A DNA stretch of 64,000 nt from Akkermansia sp. (lineage in GTDB: Bacteria > Verrucomicrobiota > Verrucomicrobiia > Verrucomicrobiales > Akkermansiaceae), in assembly GCA_017415995.1 (NCBI GenBank), contig JAFQDN010000007.1, positions 36,396 through 100,395 of the forward strand, given 5' to 3'. The position numbers and the translations under genes are program-made. Numbering within the stretch: the stretch's first letter is position 1; each line of letters opens with the position of its first letter. The notes beneath the pieces were generated by a model. The model saw only the letters and a program-made list of their open reading frames with translations, was not told the origin of the DNA and searched no databases. Of this stretch, positions 49,543 to 58,258 are shown piece after piece.

Positions 49543-50315
49543 AAAAGTCGCGTGAATGACGGGGAGGTTAGCTGCCTGAGTTTGAGGCGGAGATAATCAA
49601 CGGAGGGTAGCCCTCGGGTTTTGCGTTGGATGCGGGCAATCATCGAGTTCATGCCTTCGATACGCCCCGAAGTTAGCCGGAAGCGGAAAAAGTTCAGCAC
49701 CTGCTGTGCATGCCTAGAAAGCGTTTTCGCTAAACGTTTGAATGGCTTTAGAGTTGACGCTTCGGCCAATGCTATCCATTCCCCAAAAGCAGTAGCACAC
49801 CTCTTGAAGCTCGAAAACTGAAATACGAGCCTGAGCTTCTCTTTGAGTAGATATGCTTCCTGTAATGGTTGATTGATTTGCAGTATCTTATCTAATTCTT
49901 CTCGTTTATCCTCAGCCAGATTCTCCTCCCCGCAGAGAAATAAGTAACGCTTTCCTTTGACTAGCTTTTTCTCCTCTTTCTCCAGGCTCTTACACAGTTC
50001 CCTTCTCACCTCGTCTACGGCATCATTCGCGTTCTTGATGATATGGAACGGATCAAACGATATGCTAACATGGGGTAGATGTTCACGCAATGCTTTGAGA
50101 TATGCATTTCCTCTATCAATGCTCACTACCTCAATATCTTCTTTCTGCTCCGGAGTCAGATTACGGAAAAATCCATCCGGACTTGCAGTTCCCTTACCCT
50201 CCTTAAGCCAGAGGATTTCTCCGGTGCTGCCATCTATCACGCATGTTACGAACTTGACGCAGTGCCCGATGTAATGAGCAGACTGAAGAAGAGTTGGCTT
50301 TCTTGCCGTATGCAA
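49539..50315 (-). pseudogene. 5'-truncated ISL3-family transposase
   Basis: The frame encodes 258 residues of the C-terminal ISL3 DDE transposase domain: V-T-C-V-I-D-G-S-T-G, then V-S-I-D-R-G-N-A-Y, then F-D-P-F-H-I-I-K-N-A-N-D-A-V, and the C-terminal R-L-T-S-G-R-I-E-G-M-N-S-M-I with its Glu. The N-terminal zinc-finger/HTH region of about 120-150 residues is absent. No ATG start exists; the frame opens at a TTG beside the fabI terminator. It is a remnant and probably inactive. The C-terminal end appears intact. Confidence 0.85.
50254..50266. repeat. Inverted copy of the 13-bp repeat
   Basis: TTGACGCAGTGCC, the exact reverse complement of 49530-49542, separated by 711 bp. Confidence 0.6.
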
Positions 50316-50319
50316 AAGT

Positions 50320-50346
50320 CCCCGGTTATCGAGTGGATAACCGGGG
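50320..50346 (-). terminator. fabI terminator hairpin
   Basis: CCCCGGTTATC and GATAACCGGGG pair perfectly over 11 bp around a 5-nt loop, followed on the minus strand by a short T run (GACTTTTGC). It lies 27 nt past the fabI stop codon. Confidence 0.85.
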
Positions 50347-50372
50347 ATAACGTGTTGCTTGCGTTTGGAAAA

Positions 50373-51167
50373 TTACATGCCGACGATTTCGTAACCGCCG
50401 TCCACGTAAATAATTTGACCAGTGATGCTGGCCGCGCCGTCACTAGCTAAGAACGTGGCTGTGGCGCCAAGTTCTTCCAGCGTGCAGGAGCGCTGCAGCG
50501 GGCTCTTCTCCTCGTACACTTTGAACATGCCCGTGAAACCGGACACGCCACGTGCTGCCAAGGTTTGTACCGGACCGGCAGAAATGCAGTTGACGCGGAT
50601 GGGAGCCTCGCGACGGCCGAGGTCGAATGCGAGGTACTTAGCGCTGGTTTCCAGAGCCGCCTTGGAGACGGCCATAAGGTTGTAATTGGGTACAACTTTC
50701 TGGCTTGCGTAGTAGGTGAGTGCGGTGATGGAGCCACCGTTGGTCATCAACGGAGCCACAGCACGGGACAAGGCGATGAGGGAGTAAGCGGAAATCTGCA
50801 AAGAGAGGTTCCAAGCGTCGCGCGGAATATCCGAGAAATGCCCCTCCAGTGTGCCGGCAGCCTTCGGAGCAAAGGCGATGGCATGCAGCAGCATGTCCAC
50901 GCGATCCGTGTGCTCAGCGACAAAGCTGAAGAAATCGGCAATTGATTGGTCATCAGATACGTCCAAGGCGCATACGGGGGTATCTTCGCCGAAGTTTTCC
51001 TTCACCAGCTTGATAACGCCGTCCTTCAAACGCTCACCCTGGTAATTGAAGATGAGTTTGGCGCCTGCCTCATGCCAAGCCTTGGCAATACCGAAGGCAA
51101 TGCTGCGCTTATTGGCAACGCCGGTGACGATGCCGACTTTTCCTGCTAAGGGTTTATCGAGTGACAT
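50373..51167 (-). CDS. fabI: Enoyl-[acyl-carrier-protein] reductase (FabI type)
   Basis: A 264-residue NADH-dependent short-chain dehydrogenase completing each fatty-acid elongation cycle. G-V-A-N-K-R-S-I-A-F-G-I-A binds the cofactor. H-A-I-A-F-A-P-K lines the pocket. The catalytic Tyr-x6-Lys pair lies in P-N-Y-N-L-M-A-V-S-K. C-terminal G-Q-I-I-Y-V-D-G-G is typical. It is the second gene of a unit with a YbjN-like gene 19 nt upstream, probably driven from the promoter at 51722-51750, which carries a palindrome. Confidence 0.96.
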   Translation of the reverse strand: MSLDKPLAGKVGIVTGVANKRSIAFGIAKAWHEAGAKLIFNYQGERLKDGVIKLVKENFGEDTPVCALDVSDDQSIADFFSFVAEHTDRVDMLLHAIAFAPKAAGTLEGHFSDIPRDAWNLSLQISAYSLIALSRAVAPLMTNGGSITALTYYASQKVVPNYNLMAVSKAALETSAKYLAFDLGRREAPIRVNCISAGPVQTLAARGVSGFTGMFKVYEEKSPLQRSCTLEELGATATFLASDGAASITGQIIYVDGGYEIVGM

Positions 51168-51186
51168 ATGTGTGTGTTATGGTTGA

Positions 51187-51654
51187 TTAGATGTGAAAGG
51201 GGCTTTGGGGAAACTCCTGTGCTATGATGCGGGCGTAAGTTTGGGTCATGCTGATGCCTACCTTTTCCATGTGCTCAATCTGCTGCAAAACGGCCTCCGG
51301 GGCTATGTTGCTGTCTGTGGGCACGTACTTGAGGCGGTAGTACACGTAACCGCCCTCTGTGTCCAAAAGTAGCTGACCCTCCGGCAAGTTGGCGTTAAGC
51401 GTAAGCAGCAGCAAGCTGAGCTCCTGTTGGTCCTCCGTTGCTATGCGAGAGCCGAAGTGTACGTCGAATACCAAGCTGCAGGGCTCGTGTAACTCCGTGA
51501 ACATGAAGGTGCAGGGCATGCCTGTCGCGTCGATGGGGAGGTAAGCCAGCCCGATTTTCTCTGCATGGGCTCCCATGGTTACCCACTGGTAGTCCTCATT
51601 GCGGTTGAGGAGGTGTTGGCGTACCAGCGCCAGTAAGTTCATCTTGTCTGACAT
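51187..51654 (-). CDS. YbjN-like domain protein
   Basis: A 155-residue cytosolic protein of the YbjN/type III chaperone-like fold. It has an alternating strand-helix pattern with Y-Q-W-V-T-M-G, a central strand F-M-F-T-E-L, and a helix ending with L-L-L-T-L-N-A-N-L-P-E-G. The C-terminal helix I-E-H-M-E-K is typical. Function of the family is not well defined; some members act as chaperones or regulators. It shares an operon with fabI, which makes a link to lipid metabolism or stress possible but unproven. Confidence 0.7.
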   Translation of the reverse strand: MSDKMNLLALVRQHLLNRNEDYQWVTMGAHAEKIGLAYLPIDATGMPCTFMFTELHEPCSLVFDVHFGSRIATEDQQELSLLLLTLNANLPEGQLLLDTEGGYVYYRLKYVPTDSNIAPEAVLQQIEHMEKVGISMTQTYARIIAQEFPQSPFHI

Positions 51655-51718
51655 ATGTGTATAGACTGTGTGAAAAGGTTTCTACTCCGGCACGCTACTC
51701 CTGTGCCCGTGTCTGTAC

Positions 51719-51750
51719 ACTATACTACACGTATCTTGGAGTATAGTCAA
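51719..51750 (-). promoter_or_regulatory. Promoter of the ybjN-like/fabI unit with overlapping inverted repeat
   Basis: Minus strand TTGACT (51745-51750), a 17-bp spacer and TAGTAT (51722-51727). ACTATAC (51719-51725) and GTATAGT (51741-51747) form an inverted repeat over both hexamers, so a repressor bound there would block RNA polymerase. A MarR regulator is encoded just upstream. Confidence 0.6.
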
Positions 51751-51769
51751 GCAAATGTGAGCGTATTTT

Positions 51770-52255
51770 TTATTGCTCTTTTTTTTTCTCGCTGTAGTAC
51801 AGGGAGCTCATTTTGTCTGTAATGGATTCCAAAGCGGCCAATTCCTCGACCGTGATTTGTGCTGCCAGGCGGTCCAGCTCGGCCTCCATGCGGGCGTTGA
51901 CGTCCTGGCACAGTTCCTCGCCTTTTTCCGAGAGTCGGATGCAGATGGCTCGTCTGTCTTCCGGGTTGGGGGTGCGCTCAAAAAAACCTTTGTTGACCAT
52001 TGTTTCCACCAAGAGAGAGGTGGCGGGAACCGTCATGTTAAGGTGTGTTGCAAGTGTTTTGAGTGCAATGCCTTGGGGGCAGTCTTTGGTCAGAATGCGA
52101 ATTTGGCCTATGGCTGAACCTTGTCGCAAGGTAAGTCCAAGCATCTTTTTGAGATGGATGGCCGGAGTCTGACGGAAACTGTCGCGCCGTAGGTCGTCAG
52201 TCACGTTCAGCAGCTTCATGAAAACATCGTGCGGTTTCATTTGGTGTACTGTCAT
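51770..52255 (-). CDS. MarR-family transcriptional regulator
   Basis: A 161-residue winged-helix regulator. The recognition region is I-A-L-K-T-L-A-T-H-L-N-M-T-V-P-A-T-S-L-L-V, followed by the wing V-N-K-G-F-F-E-R-T-P-N-P-E-D-R-R-A-I with the D-R-R signature. N- and C-terminal helices form the dimer interface. MarR proteins bind palindromes of 16-20 bp and respond to small ligands. Candidate targets are the palindromic promoter just downstream (ybjN-like/fabI) and perhaps the paired sites at eno. Its own transcript looks leaderless, with 8 nt between -10 and ATG. Confidence 0.88.
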   Translation of the reverse strand: MTVHQMKPHDVFMKLLNVTDDLRRDSFRQTPAIHLKKMLGLTLRQGSAIGQIRILTKDCPQGIALKTLATHLNMTVPATSLLVETMVNKGFFERTPNPEDRRAICIRLSEKGEELCQDVNARMEAELDRLAAQITVEELAALESITDKMSSLYYSEKKKEQ

Positions 52256-52263
52256 ACGCCCCT

Positions 52264-52291
52264 ATTCTAAACATTTTGCAAGATTTGTCCA
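52264..52291 (-). promoter_or_regulatory. Predicted leaderless promoter of the marR gene
   Basis: Minus strand TGGACA (52286-52291), a 16-bp spacer and TAGAAT (52264-52269), 8 nt before the ATG at 52255. Confidence 0.5.
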
Positions 52292-52370
52292 GAAAAATAT
52301 TAGAAAAAATGAATTATTATGCTACTCGGAAATGTTAAACAAGTAGTGTGTTGCCATAACATTTGCACAT

Positions 52371-52402
52371 AAGCCCCGATTTGAGGGGACAAATCGGGGC
52401 TT
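52371..52402 (-). terminator. Enolase terminator hairpin
   Basis: AAGCCCCGATTT (52371-52382) pairs perfectly with AAATCGGGGCTT (52391-52402) around an 8-nt loop, 30 nt past the eno stop. There is no T tract. Confidence 0.75.
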
Positions 52403-52431
52403 GCGTGGCTTATATATCAGAGCCGGGAGAA

Positions 52432-53756
<1,325 letters not shown>

Positions 53757-53767
53757 TTTGTGCGCTT

Positions 53768-53795
53768 ATTTTATTCAAAAAATGACGAAATGCAA
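53768..53795 (-). promoter_or_regulatory. Predicted eno promoter
   Basis: Minus strand TTGCAT (53790-53795), a 16-bp spacer and TAAAAT (53768-53773). The start codon is 61 nt after the -10, so the leader is about 54 nt and contains palindrome 1. Confidence 0.55.
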
Positions 53796-53803
53796 GAAAA
53801 ATA

Positions 53804-53819
53804 ATTAGCTGTCGCTAAC
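53804..53819. promoter_or_regulatory. Operator-like palindrome 2 at eno
   Basis: ATTAGC-TGTC-GCTAAC, the same palindrome with one base changed, just upstream of the -35. Its centre lies 63 bp from that of palindrome 1, about six helical turns. Confidence 0.6.
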
Positions 53820-53912
53820 TTTTTTGTAAAAAAGGCAATGTCGTTGCTGTTGTATAGGGCAACGCTTGAGCGTACGCGGTGGCCGCAAATTAACATTGAT
53901 AGCGTTGGTGCC

Positions 53913-55019
53913 TCAGCAGGAAACCTCAACATCGCTTTTATTATTGCGGGCGGAAATGAAGGCAAACAGGACGCAAAGCTCATAAAGCGCGTACATGGGC
54001 AAGGCCATAAGGAACATGGTTGCGGGATCCGGAGCAGGGGAAAGGATAAGTGCCGTGGCAAAACAGGCAACAAGAGCGCCGCCTCGCCATTTCTTCATTC
54101 GCTTGTAAGGCAGTAATCCTAAATGAATAAGCGGAATGATAATGACGGGGAGCTCAAAGATGACACCGAAGACAAAAATGAGTTTAATCGCAAACGAAAG
54201 GTAGTAGCCAATGCGCCAATCATTCTCAATCCCCATGCCGAGGGAATAATGGTAAAAGAATGAGAGCACGCGTGGCAGTACGCCGTAGTAGGCAAAAGCG
54301 CACCCGCCGATAAAAAGCACAAACCCACCGATAATGCACTTAAACAGTAGCTTTTTTTCATGCACATGCAGCCCGGGAGCCACAAAACTCATCAAAAAGT
54401 ACATGAGCAGGGGGAATGAGAGTACCAACCCGCCGAAAAATGCCATTTGCAGGGAGAGCATGAATGCCTCTCCGGGTTGGAATGCACCCATAATCCGCAG
54501 GGTGCGTCTGTCCTCTGCCGGCGCAAGCTCTGCTCCGCAGTTATGCAGTTGTAGCAGCAGTGTTTTTTGCTGCGGAGTTGCTGCTGCTCCCTCCAAAAAA
54601 GGCAGTTGCTGCTCTTCCGGTAACAGGGCGGCTGCTTGCAGCAGGGGAACCGTATGCGCCAAGTCAATAATCTGCTCCGGCAAGTGCTTGTTCAGCGCCT
54701 CATACTGTTGCGGGGAGAGGCTGTTGCGTATTCTCGCAGCCTCCTTGGCCTGTAGCCAGTGTTGGGCATCGATGCCGGGGGGTAAATGCTTTTTCTCATG
54801 CTGCTCCCACACTTTTTCTGCCGGTTGCCGCAGCACTACCATTATTTCCTCCGTAAAGCAAAAACAGACCACCATGGCTGCCAGTACCGTCAGCACCATC
54901 CGTATCAGCGTTACGCGCAATTCCTCCAAGTGGTCTAAAAATCCCATCTCGCCCATTGCTTGGTCGGCCGGATGTTGCAGGCTTTCTCGTACCCGGAAGA
55001 GTTGTTTGAGCAAAAACAT
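53913..55019 (-). CDS. tatC: Sec-independent translocase subunit TatC with a large periplasmic insertion
   Basis: A 368-residue TatC, against about 250 in most bacteria. The signature F-L-D-H-L-E-E-L-R-x-x-L is at residues 27-38, just before helix 1. Later blocks S-F-P-L-L-M-Y, S-F-V-A-P-G-L, E-K-K-L-L and the final helices match TatC. The extra length is an insertion of about 90-100 residues (roughly 70-178) between helices 1 and 2, on the periplasmic side where folded substrates and TatB contact the complex. It is Gln-, Leu- and Glu-rich and helical. Genes for TatA or TatB are not adjacent. It follows oppF by 15 nt. Confidence 0.92.
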   Translation of the reverse strand: MFLLKQLFRVRESLQHPADQAMGEMGFLDHLEELRVTLIRMVLTVLAAMVVCFCFTEEIMVVLRQPAEKVWEQHEKKHLPPGIDAQHWLQAKEAARIRNSLSPQQYEALNKHLPEQIIDLAHTVPLLQAAALLPEEQQLPFLEGAAATPQQKTLLLQLHNCGAELAPAEDRRTLRIMGAFQPGEAFMLSLQMAFFGGLVLSFPLLMYFLMSFVAPGLHVHEKKLLFKCIIGGFVLFIGGCAFAYYGVLPRVLSFFYHYSLGMGIENDWRIGYYLSFAIKLIFVFGVIFELPVIIIPLIHLGLLPYKRMKKWRGGALVACFATALILSPAPDPATMFLMALPMYALYELCVLFAFISARNNKSDVEVSC

Positions 55020-55034
55020 GTCTACCGTGCGGGC

Positions 55035-56060
55035 TTACTGGTAAATATCAATACCCAGCTTAGCCAGGTCGGTAAGGGAGATGGCACACGGGTCCGGGGC
55101 TACCCAATGCCCGGGTTCTATCTCCATCGGGGTGAGGTCCATGCCCAAGGTGGCCTCCAAGTACGGATGGTTGACCCGCCTGCCGAACGCGCTGCCCGGC
55201 GGTGGGTCTATGGGGGAGGGAACATCTCCGGGCAGCACCGGGGTGTGCGTGCGCTTGGTGGGGTCCGCCTTGGGTATGGCTGCCAGCAATGCTTTGGAAT
55301 ACGCGTGGTATGGGTTATGGTACATGGCATCCGCTCCCCCCATTTCCACGATTTTTCCCATGTACATCACCGCCACTCGGTCCGATATGTGCCGTACTAC
55401 CGATAAATCGTGCGAGATGAACAGGTACGCCAAGCGTAGCTCCTTTTGCAAATCCTGCAGCAAGTTGAGCACCTGCGATTGCACGGATACATCCAAAGCA
55501 CTCACGGGCTCATCCAGTATCAGCAACTGCGGCTTTTGCGCCAACGCTCTTGCTATGCCGATGCGCTGCCGTTGCCCTCCGGAAAACTCATGCGGAAACT
55601 TGTCCGCTGCCGTTTGCGGAAGCCCCACCATATCCAACAGCTCATTCACTCTCTTTATTCTCTCGGAGCGTGAGCACGCGTTCTGTATCTGCAAGGGCTC
55701 CGCTATGATATGATGCACGGACATACGCGGATCCAACGAGCCTGCCGGGTCCTGAAACACCATCTGCACCTTACTGCGTATGGCACGTAACGCCCATTGT
55801 GATTTGTGGGTAATATCCTTGCCCAATAATCGTATGCTCCCGGAGGTAGGCTCCAACAACCTCACGATGCAACGCCCTATCGTGCTCTTTCCGCATCCGC
55901 TCTCTCCCACCAAGCCCAAGGTCTCGCCCGGTGCTATGCTCAATGACACATCGTCCACCGCTTTCACCACGCCTTTTTTTCTCGCAAATATGCCGCCACG
56001 CACCGGAAAATGCATGCTGAGTTTTGTCACTTCGAGTACGTTGTGCATCCCTTGGCTCAT
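55035..56060 (-). CDS. OppF/DppF-type peptide ABC transporter ATPase
   Basis: A 341-residue ABC ATPase. Walker A G-E-S-G-C-G-K-S-T, the Q-loop region V-Q-M-V-F-Q-D-P, the signature motif F-S-G-G-Q-R-Q-R-I and Walker B L-I-L-D-E-P-V-S-A-L-D are present. The C-terminal oligopeptide/dipeptide region ends with P-S-P-I-D-P-P-P-G-S-A-F, which is diagnostic of peptide importers. Permease, binding protein and OppD genes are absent here, so it is an orphan or works with genes elsewhere. A GGGGA site 7 nt before the ATG at 56060 is one of the better ribosome-binding sites; upstream in-frame codons to 56831 are antisense to another gene and rejected. Confidence 0.93.
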   Translation of the reverse strand: MSQGMHNVLEVTKLSMHFPVRGGIFARKKGVVKAVDDVSLSIAPGETLGLVGESGCGKSTIGRCIVRLLEPTSGSIRLLGKDITHKSQWALRAIRSKVQMVFQDPAGSLDPRMSVHHIIAEPLQIQNACSRSERIKRVNELLDMVGLPQTAADKFPHEFSGGQRQRIGIARALAQKPQLLILDEPVSALDVSVQSQVLNLLQDLQKELRLAYLFISHDLSVVRHISDRVAVMYMGKIVEMGGADAMYHNPYHAYSKALLAAIPKADPTKRTHTPVLPGDVPSPIDPPPGSAFGRRVNHPYLEATLGMDLTPMEIEPGHWVAPDPCAISLTDLAKLGIDIYQ

Positions 56061-56072
56061 TGTTTCCCCGTT

Positions 56073-56101
56073 AATGTACCATGTTGCTGCACCCCACGCA
56101 A
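56073..56101 (-). promoter_or_regulatory. Predicted oppF promoter
   Basis: Minus strand TTGCGT (56096-56101), a 17-bp spacer and TACATT (56073-56078), 12 nt before the ATG at 56060. Confidence 0.45.
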
Positions 56102-56162
56102 GCCAAAACCTGAATTGCCGAATCAAAAATCCGTTCCCGATTGGTTTCCCATAACTTATTTC

Positions 56163-56191
56163 TTGACTATTGCTCGGAAAAAGAATATCCT
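56163..56191 (+). promoter_or_regulatory. Predicted leaderless promoter of the caspase-fold gene
   Basis: TTGACT (56163-56168), a 17-bp spacer and TATCCT (56186-56191), 7 nt before the ATG at 56199. It is divergent from the oppF promoter. Confidence 0.55.
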
Positions 56192-56198
56192 CTCGCAC

Positions 56199-56888
56199 AT
56201 GAATCTGAAACACATGCTGCCGGCAGCTCTGCTGCTGCCTTTTCTTGCGAGCACTGCCTCCGCTGTGGATGTTGTGTTGTCCGGTGGGGTAGCCGTCAAA
56301 TCCTGGGAAAAACTGCGTGGTCCCAATGCTCATGATAACTGGTGGGCTAACTTTATCCGTGGCGCCACCGTCCGCATCGACCAACTGCAGAAAAAGAATC
56401 CCTCCGCCCGCATTGTGTGGATTGTTTTCAAACCCGCCTACGTTAATCGTGGCCGCGAAGACGGGAAAAATTACCTTGCTATGATTCGTGAGCAAGCTGC
56501 CAAACGTAAGGTTAAACTCATTTTTGTTGATACTGCCAACCAAGCATGTGCTGCTATCAACAACGCCGGCAAGGGTAGCGATAAGATTTCCTCTTTCTTC
56601 TACTTCGGGCATTCTAATGCCTATGCGTTCATGCTCGACTACAGCAGCGAAATCATCGGTGTCTCCAAACACTGGATTCATGAAAAAGACCTCGCCACCA
56701 AGCTCAATCCCTCCGCCTTTGCTCCCAATGCCGAGTGCTGGAGCTATGGCTGCTACACCGGCAACAGCATGAGCCGTGTCTGGCGCCAATCCCTCGGTGT
56801 CCCTCTCTGGGGTAACACTGAGTCCACACAATACCAGCCCGTCGGCTGGGGCGAACTCCCCAAAGGTAACGGCTCTTGGGTGAAGTAA
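56199..56888 (+). CDS. Exported caspase-fold-like protein (His/Cys dyad)
   Basis: A 229-residue protein with a signal peptide ending A-S-A (residue 22). A beta strand F-F-Y-F-G-H-S-N carries His138, and a later strand end W-S-Y-G-C-Y-T-G carries Cys185. This spacing and the F-G-H / G-C pattern match the His-Cys dyad of clan CD (caspase-like) peptidases, where His follows one strand and Cys the next. No prodomain or repeats are seen, and no cleavage preference can be read. It could also be an inactive relative. It is transcribed alone and ends before a strong terminator. Confidence 0.6.
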   Translation: MNLKHMLPAALLLPFLASTASAVDVVLSGGVAVKSWEKLRGPNAHDNWWANFIRGATVRIDQLQKKNPSARIVWIVFKPAYVNRGREDGKNYLAMIREQAAKRKVKLIFVDTANQACAAINNAGKGSDKISSFFYFGHSNAYAFMLDYSSEIIGVSKHWIHEKDLATKLNPSAFAPNAECWSYGCYTGNSMSRVWRQSLGVPLWGNTESTQYQPVGWGELPKGNGSWVK

Positions 56889-56945
56889 TGCTTGCTGTAC
56901 TCAGCGCTTACAAATCCCCCGGCCTTTTCCGGCCTGACTTATATT

Positions 56946-56975
56946 ACATCCGCGCATTTGGGCGGATGTTTTTTT
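56946..56975 (+). terminator. Intrinsic terminator of the caspase-fold gene
   Basis: ACATCCGC (56946-56953) pairs with GCGGATGT (56962-56969), followed by a run of seven T residues to 56975. Confidence 0.9.
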
Positions 56976-57179
56976 ACTCGCTCCTGAGCAATGCGTGTTT
57001 CTTCCTTTATTTTGAAACTGCCGTATTGCCTACGCTTCAAAATCGCACCCAAAATGACTTGATATCAGAGGGTATAGAATGATTTCAGTCATACGTACGC
57101 CACATGCACACAAGAGGAGAGGCTTAAATTAGCTTCCTCGCCGGCTTATGACAGAGGCTTTTATGGTAATTTACCTGTT

Positions 57180-57479
57180 TTAATCGAGATTATCAGGGTC
57201 AACTATAGCAACTATACCTTTGCCTTGCCAAAAGATATCATCCAGTGAAAAAATTGCTTTAAAGAAAGAAGAATGTTTCTGTCCGTACTCAAAGCACATA
57301 ATACAATTACCTCCAAGTTGAATTGCTCTCTTTGCCATCGCTTTTTTCAGACTCTCCAAGCTTTTTAGCTGTGTTTGGCTAAACATCCTATCCATACTCG
57401 TTTCTATCCCCTGTATAATCTCAGCGGATGAAACTCTACCCTCAAAAAAGGCAACGCCATCTGTCACTGTATATTTCAT
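57180..57479 (-). CDS. Small YbjQ/UPF0145-like protein
   Basis: A 99-residue protein resembling the YbjQ/UPF0145 fold. A central helix A-K-R-A-I-Q-L-G-G-N-C-I-M-C-F-E-Y-G has the family pattern of Gly-Ala-Asp/Asn followed by a hydrophobic strand and a Tyr-Gly turn. The end W-Q-G-K-G-I-V-A-I-V matches the final strand. The N-terminus looks shorter than usual. It begins inside the stop codon of the preceding gene (ATGA), so both are coupled. The gene is AT-rich compared with its surroundings. Function is unknown. Confidence 0.6.
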   Translation of the reverse strand: MKYTVTDGVAFFEGRVSSAEIIQGIETSMDRMFSQTQLKSLESLKKAMAKRAIQLGGNCIMCFEYGQKHSSFFKAIFSLDDIFWQGKGIVAIVDPDNLD

Positions 57480-57934
57480 TTTTTATCTCTTTCTAATATG
57501 ATAATCATTTCCTCCCGGACTCCTGTAAATCCCTGTATAGTAGCTGTTGAACTGCATATTACTTGATATCCCATCTCGGCATAATCGTTTAATGCCTTTT
57601 CAAGTAATTCGGGGTCAAATTTACCTGAAAACCATTTATCCTTTTGGCTTAAAACTTTGTACTCTTTTTTTCCTGAACTTGTTGCGCCGGGGCGAGAACT
57701 CGTAAATAACTTTACACTTTCCTGATGTGGCTGATTGGTAAACATTTTTACCGGTTTCTGAACCGGTTGCACTGGCTTGGCTGCCTTAGCCTCTCCAAGA
57801 GTCAGAGTCGTTTTCCCATCTTCAGTTGCCAGAACTGAAGAATCATCAAGAAAATTCATGAATAACAAATCTTCCAATGAGTATAACTCCTCACTCCAAC
57901 TATTTGTATTGCTGTCTAAAAGAAAGTATTTCAT
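57476..57934 (-). CDS. Two-part protein: GYF_2-like N-terminus and DUF4177 C-terminus
   Basis: A 152-residue protein. Residues 1-50 resemble GYF_2: Y-F-L-L-D-S, S-E-E-L-Y-S-L-E-D-L-L, then a tail of acidic residues. A Lys/Pro/Gln linker follows. The last 60 residues match DUF4177: E-Y-K-V-L, F-S-G-K-F-D-P-E-L-L-E-K-A-L-N-D-Y, G-Y-Q-V-I and I-I-I-L-E-R. A TACAAT ends 6 nt before the ATG at 57934, so the longer frame to 57997 is not used. It is translationally coupled to the next gene. DUF4177 function is unknown. Confidence 0.65.
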   Translation of the reverse strand: MKYFLLDSNTNSWSEELYSLEDLLFMNFLDDSSVLATEDGKTTLTLGEAKAAKPVQPVQKPVKMFTNQPHQESVKLFTSSRPGATSSGKKEYKVLSQKDKWFSGKFDPELLEKALNDYAEMGYQVICSSTATIQGFTGVREEMIIILERDKK

Positions 57935-58037
57935 AATTACATTGTAGGGGGCTTCTAAGTAGTGATGATTTTTGTTTGACCAAATTGAGGTTAGCATTTT
58001 TTTGAACCCGATGCAACTGTTTTTTCATTATTTGTTT

Positions 58038-58157
58038 CCCGGAAGAGCGTGGGTTCTGTCATCCCATTGTGCCGGCAGTCAGATTTCCCAATCGAGCCTG
58101 GGGGGGCGAGTAGGTTAACCAACACGCTGTTAGGTGCCGTGCGGACGCTCATCCGGG
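58038..58157. ncRNA. Unassigned structured RNA candidate
   Basis: The 312-bp gap before the malic enzyme gene contains complementary 13-nt arms (CCCGGAAGAGCGT at 58038-58050 and ACGCTCATCCGGG at 58145-58157) with one mismatch, enclosing 94 nt with further possible stems (a GATT-GGGA-AATC hairpin on the minus strand). The strand is not settled. Sequence resembles neither RNase P, SRP RNA, tmRNA nor 6S RNA closely enough to claim. It may be an RNA gene or a structured leader. Confidence 0.35.
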
Positions 58158-58258
58158 CTTAACCAGAATTTGCTCAGTGTTCAAAAGTAGGGTGGAAGCA
58201 TGCAGAACGCGCACGAAACTGCTGACAAAGATAGAGTGTACTATAGTTCATTATGCGC

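Noticed and set aside
45366..50372. tRNA-associated integrative island with integrase
   Set aside because: No integrase or direct repeat of the tRNA 3' end was found; the island is better described as IS and intron accumulation.
56876..57082. 68-codon frame after the caspase-fold gene
   Set aside because: It runs through the terminator hairpin and has no protein features.
58021..58160. Similarity of the minus strand GACAGAACCC to the end of RNase P RNA, and of part of it to SRP RNA
   Set aside because: The conserved GAGGAAAGTCCGG core of RNase P and the GGAAGGAAGCAGC core of SRP RNA are both missing.
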